17,181 nucleotides of DNA from an uncultured Lachnospiraceae bacterium. GTDB taxonomy: Bacteria > Bacillota > Clostridia > Lachnospirales > Lachnospiraceae. This document shows positions 1-7,216 of the stretch, one piece after another (within the stretch, counting starts at the first letter, position 1; the number at the start of each line of letters is the position of its first letter). The notes under the pieces were generated by a model. The model had not been told where the DNA came from, did not search any database, and saw only the letters and a list, made by a program, of their open reading frames with translations. A program made the translations under genes and the position numbers. Location: NCBI GenBank assembly GCA_902473545.1, contig CABRSG010000016.1, forward strand, positions 1 to 17,181. Reading direction: 5' to 3'.

Positions 1-147
1 CTGAAACTCGCGGATCTGCGCCTCCAGAAGCTTTATGTTGCGCCCCGCTGACAGCGCCGCAATTTTTATATCCTTATTTGCTCTCGCTACCTCCAGCGTC
101 TGTGTGCCGATGGAACCGGTAGCTCCCAGAACTGCAATTGTTTTCAT
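1..147 (-). CDS. dxr: 1-deoxy-D-xylulose 5-phosphate reductoisomerase, N-terminal fragment
   Basis: This is the first 49 codons of Dxr, cut by the window edge. The enzyme converts DXP to 2-C-methyl-D-erythritol 4-phosphate, the committed step of the MEP isoprenoid pathway, using NADPH. The visible peptide begins MKTIAVLGATGSIGTQTLEV, which carries the GxTGSIGxQ dinucleotide-binding loop typical of the Dxr N-terminus. The start at 147 has a GGAAGG sequence seven bases upstream; an in-frame ATG at 153 is possible but sits too close to that site. It follows cdsA by 13 bases, so it is the last visible gene of the pyrH-frr-uppS-cdsA-dxr run. This order is common in Firmicutes and supports the call. 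Confidence 0.93.
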   Translation of the reverse strand, partial: MKTIAVLGATGSIGTQTLEVARANKDIKIAALSAGRNIKLLEAQIREFQ

Positions 148-160
148 AAGCATTCCTTCC

Positions 161-967
161 TCAGATCATCAGATTCGATAAAAAATAAATGATCGGCGCC
201 GTAAAGATCACGCTGTCGAAGCGGTCGAGAATCCCGCCGTGTCCCGGGATCAGCGTCCCGTAATCCTTAATTTCATGATTTCGTTTGATAGCGGAAGCCG
301 CCAGATCACCGACCATGGAGATCAGCGCGCCTGCGGCGCAGATTACCGCATAAGAGACCACCGGATTTTCCGCCTCCAGATGCGCGCCGACGATCGCCGC
401 ATAGATCGCGCCAAGGAGCGCTGCGCCAAGCACGCCCCCGACAGCTCCTTCGATTGATTTTTTCGGACTGAGGATCGGCGACATTTTATGCTTTCCAATC
501 AAGATCCCCACACAATACGCGCAGGTATCACAACCCCACGAACAGATGAAGATCAGCCAAACAAGAAAAGCTCCGTCCTGCATCGTTCTTGTGAGGTAAA
601 TATAGGAAAGCATCACGCACACATAGACGATGCCGAAAAACGACGCCATTACCTGTTCCGCCCGGTACTTTGGAAAAGCGAACACATAGACGGCAAGCAC
701 CGCCGCCATCGCAAATACCAGATAAATGGTACTGTACGCTTCCAGCCCCAGAAGCAGCAACACATAGTAAAGCGCCGCCGCAAGAAAGCCCGTTATCGCA
801 AGCCCTTTGCTGTCTTTTTTCCACACGCCTACCGCACGGTACAGCTCCCCGAGTCCAATGAGGGAGACAGCCAGCGCTGTCCCCCACAAAACGTAGCCCC
901 CGGGGATAATCGTGAGCAGTGCAACTGCCATAATAATGATACTGCTTCTTAATCTAACTGCAAACAT
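161..967 (-). CDS. cdsA: Phosphatidate cytidylyltransferase (CDP-diglyceride synthase)
   Basis: A 268-residue integral membrane enzyme that makes CDP-diacylglycerol from phosphatidate and CTP, the branch point for phosphatidylglycerol and other phospholipids. The sequence is mostly hydrophobic helices (about seven to eight). Near residues 225-250 it carries the family signature: SAIKR, then KD, then PGHGGILDR, matching the S-x-x-K-R...K-D...H-G-G-x-x-D-R pattern. Length is normal for the family. The ATG at 967 has a GAGGG site seven bases upstream and lies 14 bases after the uppS stop. Its placement between uppS and dxr is the usual Firmicute context. Confidence 0.96.
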   Translation of the reverse strand: MFAVRLRSSIIIMAVALLTIIPGGYVLWGTALAVSLIGLGELYRAVGVWKKDSKGLAITGFLAAALYYVLLLLGLEAYSTIYLVFAMAAVLAVYVFAFPKYRAEQVMASFFGIVYVCVMLSYIYLTRTMQDGAFLVWLIFICSWGCDTCAYCVGILIGKHKMSPILSPKKSIEGAVGGVLGAALLGAIYAAIVGAHLEAENPVVSYAVICAAGALISMVGDLAASAIKRNHEIKDYGTLIPGHGGILDRFDSVIFTAPIIYFLSNLMI

Positions 968-981
968 GATTATTCCCTCTT

Positions 982-1707
982 TTATCTCTTATCCAGAACG
1001 CCGCCGTAGCGCCGTTCCCTTTGGTTGAATTTTTCGATCGCCTGCCAGAGATTTTCTTTCGTAAACGCCGGCCATGGAATATCGGTAAAATAAAACTCAC
1101 TGTATGCAAGCTGCCACATCAGATAGTTTGACAGGCGCAGCTCGCCGCTGGTGCGGATGAGAAGGTCGGGATCCGGCACCTCGCGGGTATCGAGATACCC
1201 GGAAAACAGCTCCTCCGTGATGTCCTCCGGCTTTAGCTTTCCGTCCACGCAGTCCGCGGAAACTCTGCGGATCGCGCGTACGATTTCATCCCTGCTTCCG
1301 TAATTAATCGCAATCTGGAAATTAAGCCCCGTGTTATCCTTCGAGCTTTCCTCAAGATTGCGCAGGCTCTCCTGCAGATCAACGGCAAGCGCTGTCGGAT
1401 CGCCAAGCACGCGCACCTTCATATTATTTTTCTGCGCGGTTTTGATACAGGTTTTCGTGTAGCTGCGGAACAGCCGCATCAGACCGTCCACCTCGTCTTT
1501 AGAACGCTTCCAGTTTTCCGTAGAAAACAGGTAGACTGTGAGATACTTGATGCCAATGTTCCAGGCATCCTCACAGATGACTTCCAGATTCTTCGCGCCT
1601 CTGGAGTGTCCGTAATTGCGCGGCATTCCCTTACTTTTTGCCCACCGCCCGTTACCGTCCAGAATGATCGCAACGTGACGCGGAATTGTAAGCTCGCTTC
1701 TGTCCAT
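982..1707 (-). CDS. uppS: Isoprenyl transferase (undecaprenyl diphosphate synthase)
   Basis: A 241-residue cis-prenyltransferase that condenses isopentenyl diphosphate units to make the C55 lipid carrier for peptidoglycan and other wall polymers. The N-terminus contains HVAIILDGNGRWA, with the catalytic aspartate at residue 17, followed by the GHSRGAKN segment. The C-terminal part has the RTSGELRLSN and W-Q-x-A-Y-S-E motifs of substrate binding. Length is typical. The start lies four bases after the frr stop, so the two genes are probably translationally coupled; the ribosome site lies inside the end of frr. Confidence 0.96.
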   Translation of the reverse strand: MDRSELTIPRHVAIILDGNGRWAKSKGMPRNYGHSRGAKNLEVICEDAWNIGIKYLTVYLFSTENWKRSKDEVDGLMRLFRSYTKTCIKTAQKNNMKVRVLGDPTALAVDLQESLRNLEESSKDNTGLNFQIAINYGSRDEIVRAIRRVSADCVDGKLKPEDITEELFSGYLDTREVPDPDLLIRTSGELRLSNYLMWQLAYSEFYFTDIPWPAFTKENLWQAIEKFNQRERRYGGVLDKR

Positions 1708-1711
1708 CGCC

Positions 1712-2263
1712 CTATACCGTCATGATCTCTTTCGATTTTTCCTCTACCGCAGCGTCGATATCCTTGATGTATTTGTCGGTGAGCTTCTGCGCAGCAGTCT
1801 CCAGCTCCTTGATCGTATCCTCTGATACGTCCGTACCCTTCAGCTTCTTGAAAGCGTCGTTTGCATCGCGGCGGATATTGCGGACCGCAACCTTTGCGCC
1901 CTCGCCTTTTTTCTTAACTTCCTTCACCAGATCCTTTCTGCGCTCCTCGGTAAGCTCAGGGAACACAAGACGGATCACCTTGCCGTCGTTCGTCGGGTTG
2001 ATGCCAAGGTCTGAGGTCTGAATCGCCTTTGTGATCGCTTTCAGCATACTGGAATCCCACGGCTGGATCTGGATTATACGCGGCTCCGGCACGTTTACAT
2101 TACCCACCTGCTGGATCGGCGTCGGGGTTCCGTAATAGTCAACCATAATGCGGTCAAGCACGTGCGGATTCGCACGGCCTGCGCGGATGGAGCCAAACTC
2201 CGAGAGCAGGTTGTTAAACGTCTTTGTCATTTTTTCGTCAAATACTTTCATTCTTTCATCCAT
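1712..2263 (-). CDS. frr: Ribosome recycling factor
   Basis: A 183-residue cytosolic protein that, with EF-G, splits post-termination ribosomes. It has the standard RRF length and motifs: an N-terminal helix (MDERMKVFDEKM), SIRAGRANPHVLDRIMVDYYG near residues 25-45, IQPWDSS near 70, NDGKVIRL near 90, and the charged C-terminal helices with VRNIRRDAND. The ATG at 2263 is preceded by AGGAGG with seven bases of spacing, one of the strongest ribosome sites in the window. It sits between pyrH (45-base gap) and uppS (four-base gap). Confidence 0.97.
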   Translation of the reverse strand: MDERMKVFDEKMTKTFNNLLSEFGSIRAGRANPHVLDRIMVDYYGTPTPIQQVGNVNVPEPRIIQIQPWDSSMLKAITKAIQTSDLGINPTNDGKVIRLVFPELTEERRKDLVKEVKKKGEGAKVAVRNIRRDANDAFKKLKGTDVSEDTIKELETAAQKLTDKYIKDIDAAVEEKSKEIMTV

Positions 2264-2308
2264 GATTCTTCCTCCTGGTTTTTCTGTTTTATATGTCCGG
2301 TGTTTATA

Positions 2309-3004
2309 CTACACCGTCACCTTCGTGCCGCTGAACTTACCGCTCACGGTATTTACGATGCTGTTTTCTTCGTTCAGACCGAACACAAGCATCGGCATTT
2401 TATTTTCCATGCAGAGAATGGAAGCCGCCAGGTCTACCACTCCAAGGCGCCTGTCAATCACATCCTGAATGGTGATCTCCTCATATTTTTTCGCATCCGG
2501 ATTGGATTTCGGATCGCTGTCGTAAACGCCGTCGATCGACTTGGCAAGAAGAATAACCTCCGCCTCGATCTCGACCGCGCGCAGTACCGTGGTCGTGTCC
2601 GTCGAGAAATACGGATGTCCCGTGCCGCCGGCGAAAAACGTAACCATACCCTTTTCAAAGCATTCGTTTACCTTGTCCTTGGAAAACAGCTCGGTAAATG
2701 CGCCGCAGGCAAACGGTGTAAAAATCTGAGTTTTTATGCCAACAGAACGGAAAATCTCCGATACATAGATACAGTTCATGACCGTAGCCAGCATACCGAT
2801 CTGGTCCGCCTTTGTGCGGTCGATATTCTCACTGGAACGTCCCCGCCAGAAATTTCCGCCGCCGATCACGACGCCCACCTCTGTGCCGGCATCCACAAGC
2901 TGTTTTACCTGCTTCGCCACGCCGACGACCGTCGGCTCGTCAAAACCTGTGTGTTTCTCCCCTGCAAGCGCCTCGCCGCTTAGCTTCAATAATACACGTT
3001 TCAT
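2309..3004 (-). CDS. pyrH: UMP kinase
   Basis: A 231-residue bacterial-type UMP kinase (amino-acid kinase fold) that phosphorylates UMP to UDP. Visible motifs are the N-terminal KLSGEALAG phosphate loop, GGGNFWRGR for nucleotide binding, and TGHPYFSTDTT near residue 135. I place the start at the ATG at 3004, because a GGAG site lies eight bases upstream. A GTG at 3013 would add three residues but overlaps that ribosome site. It is the first gene of the minus-strand housekeeping run. The usual upstream neighbours rpsB and tsf are absent here; instead a divergent gene begins at 3150. Confidence 0.96.
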   Translation of the reverse strand: MKRVLLKLSGEALAGEKHTGFDEPTVVGVAKQVKQLVDAGTEVGVVIGGGNFWRGRSSENIDRTKADQIGMLATVMNCIYVSEIFRSVGIKTQIFTPFACGAFTELFSKDKVNECFEKGMVTFFAGGTGHPYFSTDTTTVLRAVEIEAEVILLAKSIDGVYDSDPKSNPDAKKYEEITIQDVIDRRLGVVDLAASILCMENKMPMLVFGLNEENSIVNTVSGKFSGTKVTV

Positions 3005-3033
3005 ACTGTACACTCCGTTTCAATATCTTTTGC

Positions 3034-3052
3034 GGACGGCAGTATGCCATCC
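3034..3052 (-). other. Hairpin at the 5' end of the pyrH transcript
   Basis: An eight-base-pair stem (3034-3041 with 3045-3052, one G-U pair) closes a three-base loop. If transcription starts near 3055, as the -10 at 3062 predicts, this hairpin occupies roughly +3 to +22 of the pyrH mRNA. Such 5'-terminal hairpins can protect a message from decay. That role is inference. Confidence 0.4.
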
Positions 3053-3061
3053 ATTTGCAAC

Positions 3062-3070
3062 AGTATAACA
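3062..3070 (-). promoter_or_regulatory. Extended -10 promoter for the pyrH operon
   Basis: Read on the minus strand the site is TGTTATACT, a TGn extension followed by TATACT. No good -35 is present 16 to 18 bases upstream, as expected for extended -10 promoters. It would place the start of transcription near 3055, about 50 bases before the pyrH ATG. Confidence 0.5.
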
Positions 3071-3149
3071 TACTTTACAAAGATTTAATACACTTTTTTT
3101 TCAAACCATGGTAAACTGTTAAAAGATTTAGAAAGAAAGGGATATACAA

Positions 3150-3893
3150 ATGAATATTGATGACAAAAAGACAGCGCTGGACGACGATTCGCTCCTCTAC
3201 CAGAAGCGCGACGATTCGCTGAAGAAGAAGGATACTTCCAATTTAAGCCGCACGCAGAAGGTCGGTTATTTCAGAGATTATTACCTGCGGACGGTCATCG
3301 TTGTCATTATCGCGGTTATCGCAGTCAGCTCGCTGGTGTACACGATGTTTTTCCGCCACCAGACCACGATCCTGTCTGTCGCCTTTATCAACGAGGCATG
3401 GCTGCTGGACAACACCGGGCTGGACGACGCTCTGCGCGAATACTATGAACTGACAAGCGACGATGAGCTGCTCGACTGTTCAAACTACAGCCTTGACCAA
3501 TACGGCGATCAGATGAAGCTCACTACCTTAATCGCTGCGCAGTCCGTCGACATTCTGGTCTGCCCGGAAGACCAGTTTAACGAGTATTCCGAACGTGGTT
3601 ATCTCGCCGACCTCTCCGAGCTGCTTCCTGCAGAGCTGTACGGGCAGTTTGCAGATCAGATCATGGAATCCAGCGAGATAGAGACCGATGATGAAGGCGC
3701 CGTTTTGAATACCCTTCCCGCCGCCCCGCACGGCATCGACATTTCTGACAATGCCGTCTACCAGGCATACGGCGGCATGGGCGAAAAAGCAATCCTCTGC
3801 GTGCTCTCAAACACAGAGCGCACAGACAGCGTTATCCGTTTTCTGGAATATCTGCTTTCCCCGGCTTCTGTGGAAGCTGCGCAAGCAGAATAG
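3150..3893 (+). CDS. Membrane-anchored solute-binding-protein-like protein of unknown function
   Basis: A 247-residue protein I cannot assign to a named family. Residues 1-45 are charged and hydrophilic (many K, D, S). A single membrane segment follows at about 47-69 (VIVVIIAVIAVSSLVYTMFF), and then an acidic domain of about 175 residues that should lie outside the cell. That domain has phrases reminiscent of periplasmic binding proteins, such as VDILVCPEDQFNEYSERGYL followed by ADLSELLP, and a C-terminal helix resembling those before the end of such proteins. It is much shorter than a normal binding protein (about 400 residues), lacks a lipobox and has no transporter next to it. An AAAGGG site precedes the ATG. 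It diverges from pyrH and its last 62 bases overlap the end of the convergent EamA gene. Being a real gene is likely; the function is open. Confidence 0.75.
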   Translation: MNIDDKKTALDDDSLLYQKRDDSLKKKDTSNLSRTQKVGYFRDYYLRTVIVVIIAVIAVSSLVYTMFFRHQTTILSVAFINEAWLLDNTGLDDALREYYELTSDDELLDCSNYSLDQYGDQMKLTTLIAAQSVDILVCPEDQFNEYSERGYLADLSELLPAELYGQFADQIMESSEIETDDEGAVLNTLPAAPHGIDISDNAVYQAYGGMGEKAILCVLSNTERTDSVIRFLEYLLSPASVEAAQAE

Positions 3894-4755
3894 CCGCAAA
3901 CATCAGCACACAGCCAAGGCCCTCTCTTGATGACAGGTTCTGGTGCAGGATCACCATGCCTGCCAGCACGGAGATCACCGATTCAAGACTGAGTATAAGG
4001 GATGCAACCGTAGGGTTCATCCCTTTTTGTCCGATGATCTGCAGGGTGTAGGCAACGCCGCAGGACAGCACGCCCGCATAGAGGATCGGCTGCCACGCCG
4101 CCAGAAGCTGACCTAATTGCGGCTTTTCAAACAAAAACATCAGCACCGCGCAGATGATGCCGCTGACAAAAAACTGGATACAGGACATCACAATCCCATC
4201 CACCAGCGGCGAAAAGTGGTCGATCACCATAATATGTACAGCAAATAGCAGCGCGCAGAAAAACACCAGCACATCTCCCCTGCCAATCGCCAGCCCTTCG
4301 TTGATACACAGAAAATACAGGCCGGCAAGCGCGAGCAGTACGCCGATCCACACGGAAATCCCGCATTTTTTTCCGAAAAATATGCCAATGATCGGCACGA
4401 TCACAATATAGAAAGCGGTGATAAAGCCTGCCTTTCCCACCGTCGTATAGGCAATTCCGATCTGCTGCAGAGAGCTTGCCGCGCACAGGGCTATCCCGCA
4501 GCAGACGCCGCCAAGAAGCAGATTTCTTTTCGCCTTTGCGGGATCCTCCGGCTTCTCTTCCGACGGATTGATCTTTTTCAGCAGTGCAATGCAGGGCAGC
4601 AGCACAATTCCGCCAATCAAAAAGCGCACCGCATTAAACGTAAACGGTCCCACATAATCCATGCCAACGCTCTGCGCGACAAACGCCACGCCCCAGATCA
4701 GCGCCGTCAGCAGCAAAATCAGCGAATTCCTCACCTGTAAATTCTTCATAATCAT
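3832..4755 (-). CDS. DMT-superfamily (EamA) transporter
   Basis: A 307-residue inner-membrane protein with about ten transmembrane helices arranged as two EamA repeats (roughly residues 8-150 and 160-295), the usual length for drug/metabolite exporters of this superfamily. The N-terminal part contains ALIWGVAFVAQSVGMDYVGP and the second repeat SCGVAYTLQIIGQKGMNPTV, both typical EamA phrases. The substrate cannot be read from sequence. AAGGAG lies four bases before the first ATG (4755) and ten before a second in-frame ATG (4749), so either may be used. It has its own promoter and shares a 62-base tail-to-tail overlap with the gene at 3150. Confidence 0.9.
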   Translation of the reverse strand: MIMKNLQVRNSLILLLTALIWGVAFVAQSVGMDYVGPFTFNAVRFLIGGIVLLPCIALLKKINPSEEKPEDPAKAKRNLLLGGVCCGIALCAASSLQQIGIAYTTVGKAGFITAFYIVIVPIIGIFFGKKCGISVWIGVLLALAGLYFLCINEGLAIGRGDVLVFFCALLFAVHIMVIDHFSPLVDGIVMSCIQFFVSGIICAVLMFLFEKPQLGQLLAAWQPILYAGVLSCGVAYTLQIIGQKGMNPTVASLILSLESVISVLAGMVILHQNLSSREGLGCVLMFAAILLAQLPQKPGKADIPENG

Positions 4756-4782
4756 ACATCTCCTTGTAACTTATCCCGCTCT

Positions 4783-4811
4783 ATTTTAGCGGAACTCTCT
4801 GCAAAAGTCCA
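4783..4811 (-). promoter_or_regulatory. Probable sigma-A promoter for the EamA gene
   Basis: On the minus strand TGGACT (4806-4811) and TAAAAT (4783-4788) are separated by exactly 17 bases. The -35 matches consensus at four of six positions and the -10 at five of six. The ATG lies 28 bases after the -10. Confidence 0.5.
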
Positions 4812-4822
4812 CCTCTTATTTG

Positions 4823-4878
4823 CAAAAAATATCCCTGCATGACAGACACAGTTGTCCGACAGGCGGGGATATTTTTTG
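4823..4878. terminator. Bidirectional intrinsic terminator after eda
   Basis: A stem of about 16 pairs links CAAAAAATATCCCTGC (4823-4838) with its near-complement at 4863-4878. It gives a T-run on whichever strand is transcribed. On the minus strand it lies 29 bases after the eda stop and just before the EamA promoter, so it should end the sugar-acid operon and insulate the exporter gene. Confidence 0.85.
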
Positions 4879-4906
4879 AATTGTCTTTTTTCGAAAGAAT
4901 CTTATC

Positions 4907-5545
4907 CTAACCTCTGATCTCAGCCGCAAGCGCCACCGCTTCTTTTGTCATCTCGCGAATCTTGTCGAACTCGCCGGCCTTGATGAGATCGCCCTTTCCC
5001 ATCCAGCTTCCGCCGCAGCAGAGGATCTTGTCGCACTCCAGATAGCTGCGCAGATTCTTTGTGCTGATGCCGCCGGTCGGCATGAATTTTACCATCGTGT
5101 ACGGTGCAGCCATTGCCTTGATCATCGCAACGCCGCCTGCCTGCTCTGCCGGGAAAAATTTCACAACCTTCAGGCCGCGTTTTACAGCCTGCGCCACCTC
5201 AGACGGCGTGATGCATCCCGGGAATACCGGAATTTCCTTGCTGATGCAGTAGTCAACGATTTCCGGATCGAAGCCCGGGCTTACGATAAATTTCGCACCT
5301 GCGCCCACTGCACGGTCTACCTGGTCGATCGTCAGAACTGTGCCTGCTCCTACCAGCATGTCCGGATACTTTTCCGCCATCAGACGGATGGACTCCTCTG
5401 CAGCATCCGTGCGGAAGGTCACCTCTGCGCACGGCAGACCACCCTCAACCAGCGCCTCAGCCAGCGGCAGCGCATCCTTTGCGTCATTCAGCACGACTAC
5501 CGGCACAACGCCAACCTCTTTAAATTGCTCTTCCATAGATTTCAT
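4907..5545 (-). CDS. eda: 2-dehydro-3-deoxy-6-phosphogluconate (KDPG/KHG) aldolase
   Basis: A 212-residue class I aldolase that splits KDPG into pyruvate and glyceraldehyde 3-phosphate, the last step of hexuronate breakdown. The catalytic residues are visible: Glu41 in AEVTFRT and the Schiff-base Lys129 in VKFFPAE. GAGTV (66-70) and the C-terminal PTGGIS phosphate-binding loop are also present. The reading frame is open upstream to 5629, but the ATG at 5545 has GGGAGGG seven bases before it and gives the family length, so I use it. It lies 162 bases after uxaB with a promoter and leader hairpin of its own between them, so it may be expressed both with the operon and alone. Confidence 0.95.
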   Translation of the reverse strand: MKSMEEQFKEVGVVPVVVLNDAKDALPLAEALVEGGLPCAEVTFRTDAAEESIRLMAEKYPDMLVGAGTVLTIDQVDRAVGAGAKFIVSPGFDPEIVDYCISKEIPVFPGCITPSEVAQAVKRGLKVVKFFPAEQAGGVAMIKAMAAPYTMVKFMPTGGISTKNLRSYLECDKILCCGGSWMGKGDLIKAGEFDKIREMTKEAVALAAEIRG

Positions 5546-5572
5546 GATAATTCCCTCCCTGTAATTTTCATT

Positions 5573-5649
5573 AAAAAATGATGCCCCGGACTTCAAAGTC
5601 ATGTTTCCCCACGCCAGCGCGAAATACATGACTTTTTGTCCCTGGCATC
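5573..5649 (-). promoter_or_regulatory. Long leader hairpin with T-run upstream of eda (attenuator or terminator)
   Basis: On the minus strand, GATGCC (5644-5649) pairs with GGCATC (5580-5585). Inside it GGAC pairs with GTCC and AAAGTCATGT pairs with ACATGACTTT, giving about 20 pairs with small internal loops. The stem is followed, after one A, by six T's (5573-5578). It resembles an intrinsic terminator, yet it lies downstream of the eda promoter, so eda transcripts must also pass it. Its outer six pairs overlap the promoter's expected start site. Confidence 0.65.
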
Positions 5650-5678
5650 ATTATATCAGATTATTCTGCGTCTGTCAG
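5650..5678 (-). promoter_or_regulatory. Sigma-A promoter for eda
   Basis: On the minus strand CTGACA (5673-5678) and a perfect TATAAT (5650-5655) are 17 bases apart. Transcription should begin near 5643, about 100 bases before the eda start codon. Confidence 0.75.
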
Positions 5679-5707
5679 CACAAGTTTATGTATAATTTGC
5701 GCCAAAA

Positions 5708-7195
5708 CTACGCTAATACACGCTTCATTACTTCGTAGGTTCCGTCTTTTTCGATCTGCTCCAGATAATCTGCAACCGCCGCCTCAAAGCCCGCGATCTC
5801 ACTCAGATCCTCTCCCCAGAAAGCGGTGTTCGTGCAGACTGCATGTGCCAGCTCCTTCGCGGAATCATCCTTGTGCGCTGCATAGAATTCCAGAATGTCT
5901 CTGTCGTCATGGATAACATATTCATTTTTCTCTCTGCTGCCAACCAGACCTTCATCCGTCAGCTTCTGTCCATGATAGAATGCGACATAGAATGCAAAGG
6001 AGGCTGTGATGCACTTCGGAAGGCTGCCGAATTTTGCAACATATCCTTTCAGGCTCGGCATCACGCGCGCTTTCCACTTGGAGGTGGAGTTCAGAGAGAT
6101 CGACATCAGCGCATGGTCAACAAACGGGTTGTTGAAACGGTCTGTCACGGACGCCGCAAACTCCTTCAGCTCATCCTCCGGCAGCGTCAGTGTCGGGATG
6201 ATCTCGTCGTAGATCGTCTTGTTCATAAAGCCGTTGATCACTTCGTCATTCATACAGTCACGCACGATATCCTGTCCTGCAAGATAAGCGCCAAGCACCA
6301 TGGAGGTATGCGCTCCGTTCAGGATGCGAACCTTTCTCTGCTTGTACGGCTTGTGGTCGTCACAGATAATTACCGGAAGTCCCGCCTCCTCAAACGGAAG
6401 CTCCTTCTTCATCCACTCCGGTCCCTCAATTACCCAGAGGCCAAACACCTCGCCGACATCCAGCAGGTTATCCTGGTAACCAAGCTCTTCACAGATTGCA
6501 GCAGCGTCGTTTCTCGGATAACCCGGAACGATACGGTCAACCAGTGTGGAGCAGAATACGCACTCCTCTTTCAGCCAGCCCTTAAACTCCTCACCGAGTT
6601 CCCACTGATCTACGTACTGGTTTACACACTTCTCCAGCTCTTTTCCGTTGTTGTCGATCAGCTCACAGGAAAGGATGATGATGCCCTTGCCTTTTTCCTG
6701 TCCGAACTTCTGGAAGCGGCGGTACAGCCACTGCGTCAGCTTGCCCGGATAGCTTGCCGCCGGAACATCGGTAAACTGGCAGGACGGATCATACTGGATA
6801 CCTGCCTCTGTTGTGTTGCAGACTACAAAACGAATATCAGCGCTCTCCGCATAGGCAAGTACTGCATCATACTCCTTGTACGGGTTCAGGCATTTGCTCA
6901 CGCAGGAAATGATGCGGCGGTCGTCAATCTTCTGTCCGTTTTCATTTCCGCGCAGGATCAGCGTGTAAAGTCCCTCCTGCTCGTTAATCATATCTGCAAG
7001 CCCCGGAGCGATCGGCTGGCACAGAACTACCTTGGAGTTGAAGCCTGCCTTCTCATTCATCTTGTCGATCCAGCACTCTACAAACGCGCGCAGGAAATTT
7101 CCTTCGCCAAACTGAAGCACTCTCTCCGGAGCTTCCTTCAGCAGATATCCGTCATAGCCCATCTCTTCCAGTGTTGCATAGCTTAATTTTTTCAT
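5708..7195 (-). CDS. uxaB: Tagaturonate reductase (altronate oxidoreductase)
   Basis: A 495-residue NAD-dependent enzyme of the mannitol dehydrogenase long-chain family. It reduces D-tagaturonate to D-altronate in galacturonate/galactonate breakdown. The N-terminal Rossmann domain shows VLQFGEGNFLRAF near residues 26-38. The C-terminal helical domain carries the catalytic K-x4-N-x2-H pattern as KVRILNGAH near residue 290. The segments NTTEAGI, CELIDNNG and FCSTLVDRIVPGYPR follow UxaB of enteric bacteria more closely than fructuronate reductase UxuB. It starts 21 bases after uxaA, which makes the substrate of its product, consistent with one pathway operon. Confidence 0.94.
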   Translation of the reverse strand: MKKLSYATLEEMGYDGYLLKEAPERVLQFGEGNFLRAFVECWIDKMNEKAGFNSKVVLCQPIAPGLADMINEQEGLYTLILRGNENGQKIDDRRIISCVSKCLNPYKEYDAVLAYAESADIRFVVCNTTEAGIQYDPSCQFTDVPAASYPGKLTQWLYRRFQKFGQEKGKGIIILSCELIDNNGKELEKCVNQYVDQWELGEEFKGWLKEECVFCSTLVDRIVPGYPRNDAAAICEELGYQDNLLDVGEVFGLWVIEGPEWMKKELPFEEAGLPVIICDDHKPYKQRKVRILNGAHTSMVLGAYLAGQDIVRDCMNDEVINGFMNKTIYDEIIPTLTLPEDELKEFAASVTDRFNNPFVDHALMSISLNSTSKWKARVMPSLKGYVAKFGSLPKCITASFAFYVAFYHGQKLTDEGLVGSREKNEYVIHDDRDILEFYAAHKDDSAKELAHAVCTNTAFWGEDLSEIAGFEAAVADYLEQIEKDGTYEVMKRVLA

Positions 7196-7216
7196 TATTC
7201 TCTGTCCTTTCTCATG

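Noticed and set aside
5546..5629. Longer N-terminus for KDPG aldolase
   Set aside because: The extra 28 codons are the leader hairpin itself, and the inner ATG has a GGGAGGG ribosome site and gives the normal protein length.
5843..7186. Open frame of 447 codons on the plus strand
   Set aside because: It lies entirely opposite uxaB, has no ribosome site or recognisable domain, and its composition is that expected for the antisense of a coding gene.
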